A stretch of 64,000 nt of DNA from JAPWJZ01 sp964575605. Its GTDB lineage: Bacteria > Pseudomonadota > Alphaproteobacteria > Micavibrionales > UBA2020. Position 1 is the stretch's first letter, and every line of letters begins with the position of its first letter. The position numbers and the translations under genes were made by a program. Below the pieces are notes generated by a model, which searched no databases, was not told the origin of the DNA, and saw only the letters and a list, made by a program, of their open reading frames with translations. Below are positions 32,980-42,383 of this stretch, one piece after another. The stretch spans positions 85,581-149,580 of the forward strand of contig CAZNRN010000007.1 of NCBI GenBank assembly GCA_964575605.1, written 5' to 3'.

Positions 32980-34582
32980 CCCTCACCTTTTCTGTATTTT
33001 CCTGAATCCATTGCGCCGCAATCCCGTCAACGCCGAACTGGGAAAGGTTGCCGTGCCCGCCTTCAGGAAATGACTTGAATGCTTTGGGCTCGTTGGCGGC
33101 GTCGAACAGCTTGCGCGCTAATCCCATCGGCACTACGTCGTCTTTTTCGCCATGCAGGAAAAGGATGGGCACGTGGATTTTCCTGACCTTGCCGAGGTTC
33201 TCGAAGCGTTCTGTGACAAAAGCAGCGACTATCTCCCGCGACAGCGTTGGTCGCTGGGCATTAACGACATCGAGGGCGTTCGAGCCGCTAGATTCAAGCA
33301 ACAGAAGCGCGGGCTCCGCCTCCGTCGCCATCTGCACAGCCACACTCGCACCGAGGCTATAGCCGTAATAAATCAGTTGTTTCGCGTTGTAGCCTTGCTT
33401 CTCCAGCCATGCAATGCCTGCGCGAGCGTCACGGTAAATCCCCTCTTCCGACGGGTTTCCCATGTTGCCGCCATACCCGCGGTATTCGCAAAGATAGAGG
33501 CCGTATCCCTGATCCGTCCAGAACTTCGCCTCCTTGGCGAGGTTCGCGAGATTGCCCATATTACCGTGGAAATAAACGATAACCTTGCCGTCCTTTTCTC
33601 TGGGTGGCGCGAACCATGCGTAGAGGTTCAGTTTGTCTTCGGTAGTGACGGTAATTTCCTTCATATCCCGTAAGCCGCTGGCCGAGGGCAAACCCGCATA
33701 ACCCTTGGTCGGGACATAAATGTTCAGGCGGCGGTTGCCCAGCCAGTCTGCGATGATATCGCCCGCGCCAAAAGCATAGAGGTCGTTATGGTCGCCGCCT
33801 TTGATGGAATGGAATTCCTTGGGCTGCGGCGCCTTATCGTAGAGGCGCACGGCCTGCACGTGCGGGATCAGGCCGTCCGACTCCCCATGGACGATGAATA
33901 GCCGCGACTTAAGTTTCCCGATCTTACCGATGCTGTCGAAACGGTCGCGCATTAGCCAGTCGACGGGGTACATATAATAGCTCAGCTTGGCGACCTCCGT
34001 CACACTGCTGTAGGGGCATTCCAGCACGAGTGCCTTCGGTGGATGCTTTACCGCGAGGTCGACTGCGACGCCGCTGCCGAGGCTCTCGCCGTAATAGACG
34101 AGGTTCCAGGGGCCGTAACCTTTGTCCTGAAGTGCGAAAAGGCATCCTTGCGCATCGTTATACAGCCCCTCCTCCGTCGGGCTGCCGGGGTTGCCGCCAT
34201 AACCGCGGTATTCGCAGAGGAACACACCGAAACCCTTATCGACATAAAGCTTCGCTTTGGGCCAGAAGCCCGCGATGTTGGAGCCGTTTCCATGAAAGAA
34301 CAAAATGACAGGCTTACCGAAATCACGTGCCGGGGCAAACCAGCCATGCAGTGACAAGCCGTCCGGCGTGATGAAGGGGATGTTCGAAAGCTCTTTGATT
34401 CCACGTTCTTTTGGCGTACCGACGCTGGCCAGATGCTGCCCCGGATAAAGAAAATCTCGTTGCTTGAAGTACATCAACGCGCCGAAGATAACGTAAATGG
34501 CCAATGCCATACCCAGCACGCGAACAAGTATCCGGATAACCGCCTGTCTTTTTCGGCTTGGCGCAGGCGGCAGGTCGGTCAT
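32963..34582 (-). CDS. Fused double alpha/beta hydrolase of BEM46/ABHD type
   Basis: The 539-aa protein has an N-terminal membrane helix and two full hydrolase domains. Domain 1 (about 45-275) has FHGNGSN, GESLG near residue 167, GESDGLIPH and GGDHNDLYAFG. Domain 2 (about 295-530) has FHGNMGN, GYSLG near residue 407, GEKDDVVPM and GGHGNLSQFG. Both triads look complete. The two halves are alike and resemble the single-domain genes on either side, so tandem duplication followed by fusion, with loss of the second helix, is likely. Start overlaps the upstream stop (ATGA). Confidence 0.9.
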   Translation of the reverse strand: MTDLPPAPSRKRQAVIRILVRVLGMALAIYVIFGALMYFKQRDFLYPGQHLASVGTPKERGIKELSNIPFITPDGLSLHGWFAPARDFGKPVILFFHGNGSNIAGFWPKAKLYVDKGFGVFLCEYRGYGGNPGSPTEEGLYNDAQGCLFALQDKGYGPWNLVYYGESLGSGVAVDLAVKHPPKALVLECPYSSVTEVAKLSYYMYPVDWLMRDRFDSIGKIGKLKSRLFIVHGESDGLIPHVQAVRLYDKAPQPKEFHSIKGGDHNDLYAFGAGDIIADWLGNRRLNIYVPTKGYAGLPSASGLRDMKEITVTTEDKLNLYAWFAPPREKDGKVIVYFHGNMGNLANLAKEAKFWTDQGYGLYLCEYRGYGGNMGNPSEEGIYRDARAGIAWLEKQGYNAKQLIYYGYSLGASVAVQMATEAEPALLLLESSGSNALDVVNAQRPTLSREIVAAFVTERFENLGKVRKIHVPILFLHGEKDDVVPMGLARKLFDAANEPKAFKSFPEGGHGNLSQFGVDGIAAQWIQENTEKVRDATQP

Positions 34583-35406
34583 TGCGCCTGTTCTTCCTTG
34601 ACCTGCTTATCGAGCCAGTCGCCGATGATATGGCCTGCATGATGGTTGTAAAGGTCGGAATGGCCGCCGCGCTCGATGGTAATGAATTCTTTCGGGTGGT
34701 TGGCACGTTCGAACAGACGTTTTGACAGGTCTATGGGGATAACGGTGTCTTCGTCGCCGTGGATGATGAACAGCGACGTTTTGATTTTCGAGATTTTATC
34801 GAGGCTGTCGAACCTGTCAGTCATCAGCATATTCACGGGCAGGATACTGTAGGCACGCTGGCCAACTTCAACCGCGCTGCTGAAAGGCGCCTCCAGTATC
34901 AGCTGTTTCGGCGCGATTTCAGTCGCAATCTGGACGGCGACGCCGGTGCCAAGGCTTTCGCCGTAAAGTACGAACTGTGCAGGGCTATAGCTCTTATCCT
35001 CAAGCCATTTGATGGCCGCGCGTGCGTCTTTGTAGAGGCCTTCTTCTGTCGGCGAGCCAGGATTGCCCCCATACCCGCGGTATTCACAGAGGAATACACC
35101 GTATCCGCGCTCGATGAAATGTGCGGCCTTGATGGCGCGATGCGAGATATTGCCAGCGTTGCCATGGTAAACGATGACGATCTTGCCGCCCTTTTCTCTC
35201 GGCGGTGCAAACCATGCGAAAAGTTCTAGGCCGTCGTCAGTCTTGACGGTGACAACCGCCATCTCTTTCACCCCTGCGTCGGCCGGTTTTCCGGGTGATG
35301 ACTTGTCGGGGAAATATTGCAGGTTGCGCTGCACAAGGTAGATAACGACTACAAGCGCGATATAGCCTGCAACGATGATGCCCAGCACCTTCAGCACGGA
35401 CATCAT
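34579..35406 (-). CDS. Alpha/beta hydrolase of BEM46/ABHD type, membrane-anchored (first gene of trio)
   Basis: The 275-aa protein has an N-terminal helix (VLGIIVAGYIALVVVIYLV) and a hydrolase domain with YHGNAGN, GESLG near residue 148, GDEDTVIPI and GGHSDLYNHHAG. CEYRGYGGNPGSPTEEGLY is shared almost word for word with the fused protein. It starts in the stop of the ABC transporter (TAATGATG), so all are one operon. The exporter neighbour suggests work on lipids or exported compounds (inference). Confidence 0.88.
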   Translation of the reverse strand: MMSVLKVLGIIVAGYIALVVVIYLVQRNLQYFPDKSSPGKPADAGVKEMAVVTVKTDDGLELFAWFAPPREKGGKIVIVYHGNAGNISHRAIKAAHFIERGYGVFLCEYRGYGGNPGSPTEEGLYKDARAAIKWLEDKSYSPAQFVLYGESLGTGVAVQIATEIAPKQLILEAPFSSAVEVGQRAYSILPVNMLMTDRFDSLDKISKIKTSLFIIHGDEDTVIPIDLSKRLFERANHPKEFITIERGGHSDLYNHHAGHIIGDWLDKQVKEEQAQ

Positions 35407-37187
35407 TATGCGGTTTCCCTGAGCATGCTGCCATACAGGCGGGCATAGTTACCGCCAGAGGCCAGCAACTGTTCATGTGTGCCCGTTTCGATGATGCGAC
35501 CCTGCGACATCACGTAAATGACATCGGCGTTCATGATGGTGGACAGGCGGTGCGCGACGACGATGGTGGTGCGGCCTTTTTGCAGGCGTTCGAGCGCTGC
35601 CTGCACAAGACGTTCCGAATTGGCGTCGAGCGCCGATGTCGCCTCGTCAAGCAACAAGATGGGGGCGTTGCGCAGCATGGCACGGGCGATGGATATGCGC
35701 TGCCGCTGGCCGCCCGACAGTTTCACGCCGTTTTCGCCGACGCGGGTATCATAGCCCTGTGGCAGCTCAAGGATAAATTCGTGCGCTGCCGCCTGTTTTG
35801 CGGCTTCTACAATCTGCTCTTCGGTGGCGCCTATGCTGCCGTAGGCAATGTTGTCGCGGATTGTATCACTGAAAATCGCAACTTCCTGGCTCACATGAGC
35901 GAGGCTGGCGCGCAGGCTTTTGAGCGTCAGGTCGCGGATATCATGCCCGTCAACCCTGATCGTGCCAGCGTTAACGTCAAAAAACCGTGGGATCAGGTTC
36001 ATGATGGTCGACTTGCCCGCGCCGGACTCGCCCACCAGCGCAACCGTCTTTCCTGCCTTGGCAACGAAAGAAACATCGTTCAGCGCCTCGGTGCCGTCGG
36101 CATAAGCGAAAGAAACATTTTCAAAAGCGACTGTCGGGCTGTTGATTTTCAGCTCGATGGCGCCAGGCTTGTCGGCAATCGTCGGCGGCGTGTCGAGGAC
36201 GGTATAGAGACGGTCGAGCGCCGCATAGCCCATCTGCAGGATATTGTTGAGGCGCGCAAGGCGCTTCATCGGCTCATAAGCCAGCAGGAAGGCGGTGATG
36301 AATGAGAACAGCTTGCCCGCCGTGCTGACGCCGCTCATCACCTGCATGCCGCCGTAAACGACAATCGTCATAATGGCAATGCCGCCCAGCATTTCCGCGA
36401 TCGGCGCGATCAAGGCCGACACGCGGTACACACGGTACATCAGAGAATAAATATTCTCGATGATACCGTTGACGCGCGCTTTCTCGAACTCTTCCATGCC
36501 GTAGGATTTCACGTGGCGGTTGCCCTGAAAGGCCTGCCCCAGCATGCTGCTCAGGTCGCCCGTGCGTGCCTGCATGTTGGCGGAAATGCGGCGCAGTTTT
36601 TTAGACAGCTTCATCACCCCGAAGCCCGCCGCAGGGAATACCAGCAGCGAGGCCAGCGACAGGCGCCAGTCCTGATAGAACATCACGCCGATCAGGAAAG
36701 TGACGGTGAAAATATTCTTGCCGAAACCGGTCAGGCCTTCGCTGACTGCCGAGCGTATGAGGGCGGTATCTGCGATGAAGCGCGACATCAGCTGCCCGCT
36801 CTGGTTGCCATGGAAAAACGCTAGGTCGGAATAAATCAGGTGCCCGAACATATCGCGCTGAATTTCGCTGACGACACGTTGCACGACTTTGTTCATCAAA
36901 ACGGTATGGCCATAGGTTGCAAAGCCGCGCAGTGTGAAGACCACAAAAACCGAAATCGCGACGCCCCAAAGCATCGCCTGACTGGTCGCCGTGAAGACGT
37001 TGTCGATCACAGGTTCCATAAGTTTGGCCATGGCGCCTGTCATCGCGGCCGCGATCAGCATCATTACCATCGCCCAAAACAGCGTACCAACGCGCGGGCG
37101 CACATAGGTAAGTGCGGTGCGCTTGATAAGCGGCCATGCCGCTGTCATTTCATAGCTTTTCTTGGGAGGCGGCGCAGTGGTGTTCAA
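35406..37187 (-). CDS. MsbA-like ABC exporter (fused membrane and ATPase domains)
   Basis: The 593-aa half-transporter has six helices (residues about 30-320) and a C-terminal ATPase. Walker A GESGAGKST is near residue 390, followed by signature LSGGQRQRISIARA, Walker B ILLLDEATSALD and H-loop VAHRLST. It is in the lipid-A/lipid flippase-like group, but drug or peptide exporters look alike. First gene of the minus-strand operon; a 111-base divergent region separates it from the patatin gene. Confidence 0.92.
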   Translation of the reverse strand: MNTTAPPPKKSYEMTAAWPLIKRTALTYVRPRVGTLFWAMVMMLIAAAMTGAMAKLMEPVIDNVFTATSQAMLWGVAISVFVVFTLRGFATYGHTVLMNKVVQRVVSEIQRDMFGHLIYSDLAFFHGNQSGQLMSRFIADTALIRSAVSEGLTGFGKNIFTVTFLIGVMFYQDWRLSLASLLVFPAAGFGVMKLSKKLRRISANMQARTGDLSSMLGQAFQGNRHVKSYGMEEFEKARVNGIIENIYSLMYRVYRVSALIAPIAEMLGGIAIMTIVVYGGMQVMSGVSTAGKLFSFITAFLLAYEPMKRLARLNNILQMGYAALDRLYTVLDTPPTIADKPGAIELKINSPTVAFENVSFAYADGTEALNDVSFVAKAGKTVALVGESGAGKSTIMNLIPRFFDVNAGTIRVDGHDIRDLTLKSLRASLAHVSQEVAIFSDTIRDNIAYGSIGATEEQIVEAAKQAAAHEFILELPQGYDTRVGENGVKLSGGQRQRISIARAMLRNAPILLLDEATSALDANSERLVQAALERLQKGRTTIVVAHRLSTIMNADVIYVMSQGRIIETGTHEQLLASGGNYARLYGSMLRETA

Positions 37188-37298
37188 GGGTAGGCTCGTA
37201 TTTGTTAATAGTTTCGAAAGTCATTTTATTATACAGTAAAGGGGGATAGTAGTCTCTACCCCGACCTCTGTAAACAATAAACATAATAACGAGGTTCC

Positions 37299-38342
37299 AT
37301 GTTCGGAAAGGATAAAAAGCCCCCTGCAGAGCCAACGCCTGCAAGCCATGGCATGAAGGCGCAAGGCGAAGGGCAAGTCCACATGTCCGCCCCTCCCCGC
37401 ATCGGCCTGGCACTTGGCTCAGGCCTCGCGCGCGGCTTCGCGCACCTTGGCGTCGTGCGCGCGCTGAAGCGCCATGGCATCGAACCGACGGTAATTTCCG
37501 GCACCTCGATGGGTGCGCTGATCGGCGGCGCCTACCTTGCCAACCGCCTCGACGCTGTCGAGGAATGGGCCTATACGCTGACGAAATTCAAGGTGCTGTC
37601 GTATCTCGACTTCCGCGTCAAAAGCAGCGGCCTTATCGGCGGCGAGCGCCTCACGAAACTGATGCTTGAAAACTTCGGCGATATTCGCGTCGAAGACCTG
37701 CCGCATCCTTTTGTGGCCATCACGGCCGACCTTGTGACGGGCCACGAAGTCTGGCTGCGCCGCGGGCGACTTGTCGACGTGATGCGCGCCTCGTTCTCGC
37801 TGCCCGGCATCTTCCCGCCCGTGTTCATGAACAACCGCTGGCTCATCGATGGCGCGCTGGTCAACCCCGTGCCCGTTTCCGCCTGCGCCGCCAACGGGGC
37901 CCGCATGACGATTGCCGTCAACGTGTCCGGCGACATCATCGGCAAGGCACGGCGCCCCGGTGACACCATTCCGACAGTCGCAGGTTTCGACCTCCTGAAC
38001 TTCGAAGGCCCGCAGCAGGTTGAAGAGGCTAAAAAACAGGGCTTGATCCAACGCGTTTTCCGCCGCGAACAAGGCAGCCCCAGCATCTTTGGCGTCATGG
38101 TTTCGTCACTCAACATCGTGCAGGACCGCCTTGCGCGCTCGCGCCTCGCCGGCGACCCGCCCGACGTGTTGATCGTGCCGCGCATTGGCCACATCGGCCT
38201 GATGGAATTCGACCGTGCCGAAGAACTCATTGATGAAGGCGAAGCCGCAGTCGAGCGTGCCATGCCCGATATCAAGGCCGCCTACTCGGTGCTGTGCACC
38301 GAGTACAAGGAAGACGACCTGCCCCCCGAATACAAACCCTGA
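37299..38342 (+). CDS. Patatin-like phospholipase (RssA type)
   Basis: The 347-aa protein has a short disordered N-terminus and a patatin domain. The oxyanion loop is GSGLARGFAHLG, the nucleophile lies in GTSMG near residue 70 and the catalytic Asp in DGALVNPVP near residue 184. No signal peptide, so it acts in the cytoplasm or on the inner leaflet. It is divergent from the ABC-hydrolase operon, which may reflect a shared lipid theme. Confidence 0.9.
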   Translation: MFGKDKKPPAEPTPASHGMKAQGEGQVHMSAPPRIGLALGSGLARGFAHLGVVRALKRHGIEPTVISGTSMGALIGGAYLANRLDAVEEWAYTLTKFKVLSYLDFRVKSSGLIGGERLTKLMLENFGDIRVEDLPHPFVAITADLVTGHEVWLRRGRLVDVMRASFSLPGIFPPVFMNNRWLIDGALVNPVPVSACAANGARMTIAVNVSGDIIGKARRPGDTIPTVAGFDLLNFEGPQQVEEAKKQGLIQRVFRREQGSPSIFGVMVSSLNIVQDRLARSRLAGDPPDVLIVPRIGHIGLMEFDRAEELIDEGEAAVERAMPDIKAAYSVLCTEYKEDDLPPEYKP

Positions 38343-38431
38343 TTATCTAATATTTTCAATATCTTGCCAGCTGGGAATTGCCAGTGGTAATGGAAATGGT
38401 ATATTTATTCCCGTTACAGGGCAGAACCGTC

Positions 38432-38719
38432 ATGTTCAAGTTTTTGACAGATACACCGCAAAAGAAAACCGCGCTTTATTTCATGGGCGCCGTATTTGTG
38501 CTGGCTATTGTCGCCGTGCATGGCCAGCAGCAACGCTGCGCAACCATCGCCGCCAACCAGGGCTATTATATTTCCGCAGGCAACAAGACGCTCAGGGGTC
38601 GCCTCGCCGACCTTGCCATGTCTTGTGACGCGCGCGACTTCGAATTCTACCAGCCGCCGACCAGCGTCACCAACGGGCTCTATACGAACCCGGGCCTGCA
38701 ATTGGGCGGCCGCCGCTAA
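38432..38719 (+). CDS. Small membrane-anchored protein of unknown function
   Basis: The 95-aa product has one helix (TALYFMGAVFVLAIVAVHG) and a mature part with two Cys (QQRCATIAA, AMSCDARDF) that may pair in the periplasm. The start is uncertain: I take ATG 38432; an ATG at 38378 would add 18 residues. Not recognised. Confidence 0.55.
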   Translation: MFKFLTDTPQKKTALYFMGAVFVLAIVAVHGQQQRCATIAANQGYYISAGNKTLRGRLADLAMSCDARDFEFYQPPTSVTNGLYTNPGLQLGGRR

Positions 38720-38734
38720 ATCCTGAAATGATTG

Positions 38735-39667
38735 TTATTCCTTCATCCGCGCGCGTTCGCGTTCGCGCAGTGCGGCTTCTGGCGTCTGCCAGATCAAGCT
38801 GTCCAGCACCCAGTTGGGACGGATGCCGCCATAACCCTGCGCCATATGCTCCATCGCCTTGCGCTTTTGCTCGTTCGTCATGCCGGGCTTGAAGGCGTTG
38901 GCATGGATGCCCGAGGTGATAAAGGCGGTGTCGAGATCGACGCCGATCGCGCCCGCCACGTCATGCTGCAATGAATCCCCGATGACGAGGATGCGGGACG
39001 GGATAACGTCCTCGAACAGCCCCAACGCATAGCGGAAAATGGTTTTATGCGGCTTGCCAATCAGGTGCGCCATGCCGCCCAGTTCGTGATAGCGTTTGGC
39101 GACGGCGCCAGGGCCGGCCGCGCGTTCATGGCCGTAGACGGTGACCATGTCAGGGTTCGCGCAGATCGCGGGGATATGCTTGCCGACAGCCTTCTTGAAC
39201 AGGGGGTCGAGGTCTTCAACCTTCATCTTGGGCGAGTCAAAGCTTGTGATAAGGATGAATTCAGCCTTTTCGATGTCACTGACGACTTCAATCTCGTCGA
39301 GGCCGTTCAGCAGGCTGCGGTCCTCATCACGGGAAATGACGTAGCAGCGTTTGCCGAGACCCTTGAAAGGTGCTTCTTTTTGGTCCTTCAGGCCCTGCCA
39401 GGTGACTTCACCGGCCGAGACGACGGCCTTATACAAGGTCTGTTTGATGCCGAATTTTTTCAAGCGTTCGATGTTGTCGTCGCCGCGCTTGGCGGAATTT
39501 GACAGAATCACGACCTGTTTTTTACGCTGCTTGAGATGGTTCAGGCAGTCGGCCACGCCGTCATAGGCGCTGATACCGTTATGCAGCACGCCCCACTGGT
39601 CGAGGATAAAGCCGTCATAGCTATCCATCAACTCGTACAGGCCCTGGCAAAAGGTCATTGAAGACAT
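38735..39667 (-). CDS. HAD-IIA family hydrolase (TIGR01459 type)
   Basis: The 310-aa protein has nucleophile motif FILDQWGVLHNG (D23), motif II VVILSNSAKR, a cap of the NagD type and motif IV region VIGDSLQHDVAGAIGVD. The family is common in alphaproteobacteria; the substrate is probably a small phosphate ester. It overlaps the upstream HIT gene by 13 bases. Confidence 0.87.
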   Translation of the reverse strand: MSSMTFCQGLYELMDSYDGFILDQWGVLHNGISAYDGVADCLNHLKQRKKQVVILSNSAKRGDDNIERLKKFGIKQTLYKAVVSAGEVTWQGLKDQKEAPFKGLGKRCYVISRDEDRSLLNGLDEIEVVSDIEKAEFILITSFDSPKMKVEDLDPLFKKAVGKHIPAICANPDMVTVYGHERAAGPGAVAKRYHELGGMAHLIGKPHKTIFRYALGLFEDVIPSRILVIGDSLQHDVAGAIGVDLDTAFITSGIHANAFKPGMTNEQKRKAMEHMAQGYGGIRPNWVLDSLIWQTPEAALRERERARMKE

Positions 39668-40098
39668 GCTGATTTATCCCCTCTTCTTATTTCTTCAAAA
39701 AACTGTTTAAGTTTTTGAATTTCCGCGGTCTTGGCATCCTCAGTATAGGGAATTTCTTCCGTCTGTACAGCCCAGACCGGACGCGGCCACGCCGCATCGT
39801 CTTTATATCGTGCGAAGATATGAATATGTAGCTGCGGCACCATGTTTCCGAGGGCGGCAGTGTTGATTTTCTCGGGCTTGTAGAGGGTATTGAGCGCCGA
39901 AGCTGCCATGGATATCTCGCGTACCAATTGTAGCTGGTCCTGCGCCGAAAGGTCGTATATTTCCCTAACATTCTCACGGCGCGGGACAAGGTACAGCCAC
40001 GGCCAAGTGCGGTCGCTCTTGAGGGCGACACGGCAGAGTGTCCAGTCCTCGATAAAATGCGAGCTGCTCTCCAGCCTGTGGTCCAGTACGAATCCCAA
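39655..40098 (-). CDS. HIT-domain protein (nucleotide hydrolase/transferase)
   Basis: The 147-aa protein has the histidine triad in NMVPQLHIHIFARY and the N-terminal LVPRREN strand. HIT proteins cleave nucleotide-phosphoramidate or dinucleotide bonds. The last bases overlap the HAD gene, so the two are co-translated. Confidence 0.9.
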   Translation of the reverse strand: MGFVLDHRLESSSHFIEDWTLCRVALKSDRTWPWLYLVPRRENVREIYDLSAQDQLQLVREISMAASALNTLYKPEKINTAALGNMVPQLHIHIFARYKDDAAWPRPVWAVQTEEIPYTEDAKTAEIQKLKQFFEEIRRGDKSACLQ

Positions 40099-40204
40099 AA
40101 ATCGCGCTCCTGTTTTTACGCCCTCGTATCTTAATGAATATGACTGTAAAAAGGCAAAAAATTAGTTAATATGAGCGCTATATACGCTCTACAGGTTATC
40201 GAAA

Positions 40205-41200
40205 ATGCGCCTGCCGGTACTAGTAATTGCTGCTGCCTTTGTCACTTTGACGCTCTTCGTCTGCGCCAACGACGCCCAAGCTGTGTGGGAAAGATCGCCC
40301 GATCAAGTGGGCAGCATGCAGAAGGACCAAAACCCTTACTTCAAGCTGCTGGATTCATTCGCGCGCAACAGCAAGGGCATGGAGCTTGACCGCCGCATCT
40401 CCGAAAACCTTGCGCTGGACCCACAGAAACTTCCGCTCGCGCTCGTATGGGCGAAAAACCTGACCTTCGAGGTCGAGGAAAGCGAAAAGCTGAACAGCTA
40501 TCTCTTCCTCATTTATTCCGACCTCAACTACATGGCCGCCAAAGCCGTGTTCGAGGAAAACCTGCTGCGCGACAAGCCCGACGTGCCGCGCTACATGTTC
40601 AAGCCTACCAGCCCCAACTATTACCGTTATACGGTTTCGGGGCTGCAATCGCTGCTGATCTTTGAACTGATGGTGCTGGGCGATGCTGCACGCTGCCAGA
40701 ACCCGGGCATCAGGCAAGGCGTCGACAAGCTGCTGAAAGACCGCTACGAAAAAATGGGCTATGCGTTCAAATACCTCCCTGAAAAAGACGTTAAGGCGGC
40801 ATGGGAAGGCGCGCTGCAGTTCGAGGCTGTCGCCGAAAAGCGGCCCGCGAATGCCGACATCTGCTCGAACGACATCGCCATCGGCCTTTACGCGCAAACC
40901 GAAAACCCCGAAGGCGACATGCCCGAAGCCGTCATCCCCTCGTATATCAGCGACGATGCCTGGCACAAGGAACGCCGGGCAATCCGCGACGGCATCAAAG
41001 CCACGTGGAAAAAGCGTTACACCCTTGCCCTTCAGCTTCCAGACGAAGACCCTATGGAAGCAGAAAAACGCCGGCAGGAAGAAAAACGTAAAGCTGAAGA
41101 GAAAAAGGCCGAGCAGGAAAAACTGCGCAAGGAAATTGAAGGCGGCCTTACCCCCGGCGCGGAAGAAGACGGCGGACTTGATATCGGGGGTTTTCAGTGA
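40205..41200 (+). CDS. Exported protein of unknown function
   Basis: The 331-aa product has a signal peptide (MRLPVLVIAAAFVTLTLFV, cut near NDAQA). A helical domain with two Cys (ARCQNPGIRQ, ADICSNDIA) and a highly charged Lys/Glu C-terminal helix (KRRQEEKRKAEEKKAEQEKL) follow. Not recognised. A hairpin GAGCG-CTATATA-CGCTC lies at 40173-40189 just before the gene. The stop overlaps the GTG of the next gene. Confidence 0.7.
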   Translation: MRLPVLVIAAAFVTLTLFVCANDAQAVWERSPDQVGSMQKDQNPYFKLLDSFARNSKGMELDRRISENLALDPQKLPLALVWAKNLTFEVEESEKLNSYLFLIYSDLNYMAAKAVFEENLLRDKPDVPRYMFKPTSPNYYRYTVSGLQSLLIFELMVLGDAARCQNPGIRQGVDKLLKDRYEKMGYAFKYLPEKDVKAAWEGALQFEAVAEKRPANADICSNDIAIGLYAQTENPEGDMPEAVIPSYISDDAWHKERRAIRDGIKATWKKRYTLALQLPDEDPMEAEKRRQEEKRKAEEKKAEQEKLRKEIEGGLTPGAEEDGGLDIGGFQ

Positions 41201-42252
41201 CCACGCCCGATAATACAGCCCGCAAGGCAAAAACCTACACGCCTGCTCATAATTTCCTGCCTGACAGTGGCAAGCCGGTTGAAATACAGCCGGGCCTGCA
41301 CTGGCTACGCATGCCCCTGCCCTTTGAACTCGAGCACATCAACCTCTGGCTGATGGAAGGCAAAACGGGCTGGACGATTGTCGATACCGGGTTTAACGCG
41401 CCAGACACGCAGGGATACTGGGATACGATCTTCGCCGAAAAATTCCGCGTCAAGCCGGTCGAGGATATCTTCATCACGCATTTCCACCCCGACCATTTCG
41501 GCCTCGCCGGCTGGCTGGCCGAGCGCAGCGGCGTCCGCATCCAGATGACCGAGCCGGAATTCAACCTTGCCCACTTGCTGACGGATGCTGACAACAGCGC
41601 CGAACTTGAAGACGCCTATCGCCCCTATTACTTCGAGGCAGGGCTTGACGATGCGCTGCTGGAAGAAATGCTGGGCCGCCGCTCCACCTATCGCCGCGTC
41701 GTCTATACGCCGCCGCGTTTCGCGCAGATCGTTCGCCCGCACGAGACGCTGATGCTGGGCGACCATGCCTGGGAAGTGATCGGCGGTTACGGCCATTCGC
41801 CCGAACATGCCTGCCTCTATTCCTCGGGCCGCCGCCTGTTAATTTCAGGCGACATGGTTCTGCCCGATATCAGCCCGAACATCAGCCTTTACCCCGGCAG
41901 CAGCACCGATCCTGTGGGCGATTACCTGCATACGCTCGATGTCATCAGGGCCAAGGTGCCAGATGATACCGTTGTGCTGCCCTCTCACGGCGTGCCCTTT
42001 ACCGGCCTGCATAAGCGCATTGACGACTTGAAACAGCACCACGAACGACGCCTTGAAAAATTGCGGGCGGTGATGGCGGCGGGCGCGAAAACCGGTTTCG
42101 AGATCATGTCCGGCCTGTTCGCCCACCGCACGCTCAAGCATCACGACATTTTCTTTGCTTTGGGCGAAACTTTATCCCACCTCGCTTACGAACAGAAAGC
42201 CGGCAGGGTCTTGAAAACCTTCGAAAACGGTCGCGCGATCTATTTATCATAA
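41197..42252 (+). CDS. MBL-fold metallo-hydrolase
   Basis: The 351-aa protein has the metal motif THFHPDHFG (HxHxDH), a second His in GGYGHSPEHACLY and the Asp in SGDMVLPDI. A C-terminal helical extension follows (about 260-350), as in lactamase-like proteins acting on thioesters or esters. Starts with GTG overlapping the preceding stop. Confidence 0.9.
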   Translation: MTTPDNTARKAKTYTPAHNFLPDSGKPVEIQPGLHWLRMPLPFELEHINLWLMEGKTGWTIVDTGFNAPDTQGYWDTIFAEKFRVKPVEDIFITHFHPDHFGLAGWLAERSGVRIQMTEPEFNLAHLLTDADNSAELEDAYRPYYFEAGLDDALLEEMLGRRSTYRRVVYTPPRFAQIVRPHETLMLGDHAWEVIGGYGHSPEHACLYSSGRRLLISGDMVLPDISPNISLYPGSSTDPVGDYLHTLDVIRAKVPDDTVVLPSHGVPFTGLHKRIDDLKQHHERRLEKLRAVMAAGAKTGFEIMSGLFAHRTLKHHDIFFALGETLSHLAYEQKAGRVLKTFENGRAIYLS

Positions 42253-42383
42253 AATTACCCATAATATGGGAATGTAATACAATTTCTTTCGTATTCAGGC
42301 GATTGACTTCCCATTTCTGACAAATTACGCTCCCCCTCAGTTCACACATTACTGATCCTAAAACGCCAGGAGAGCACAAAGTT

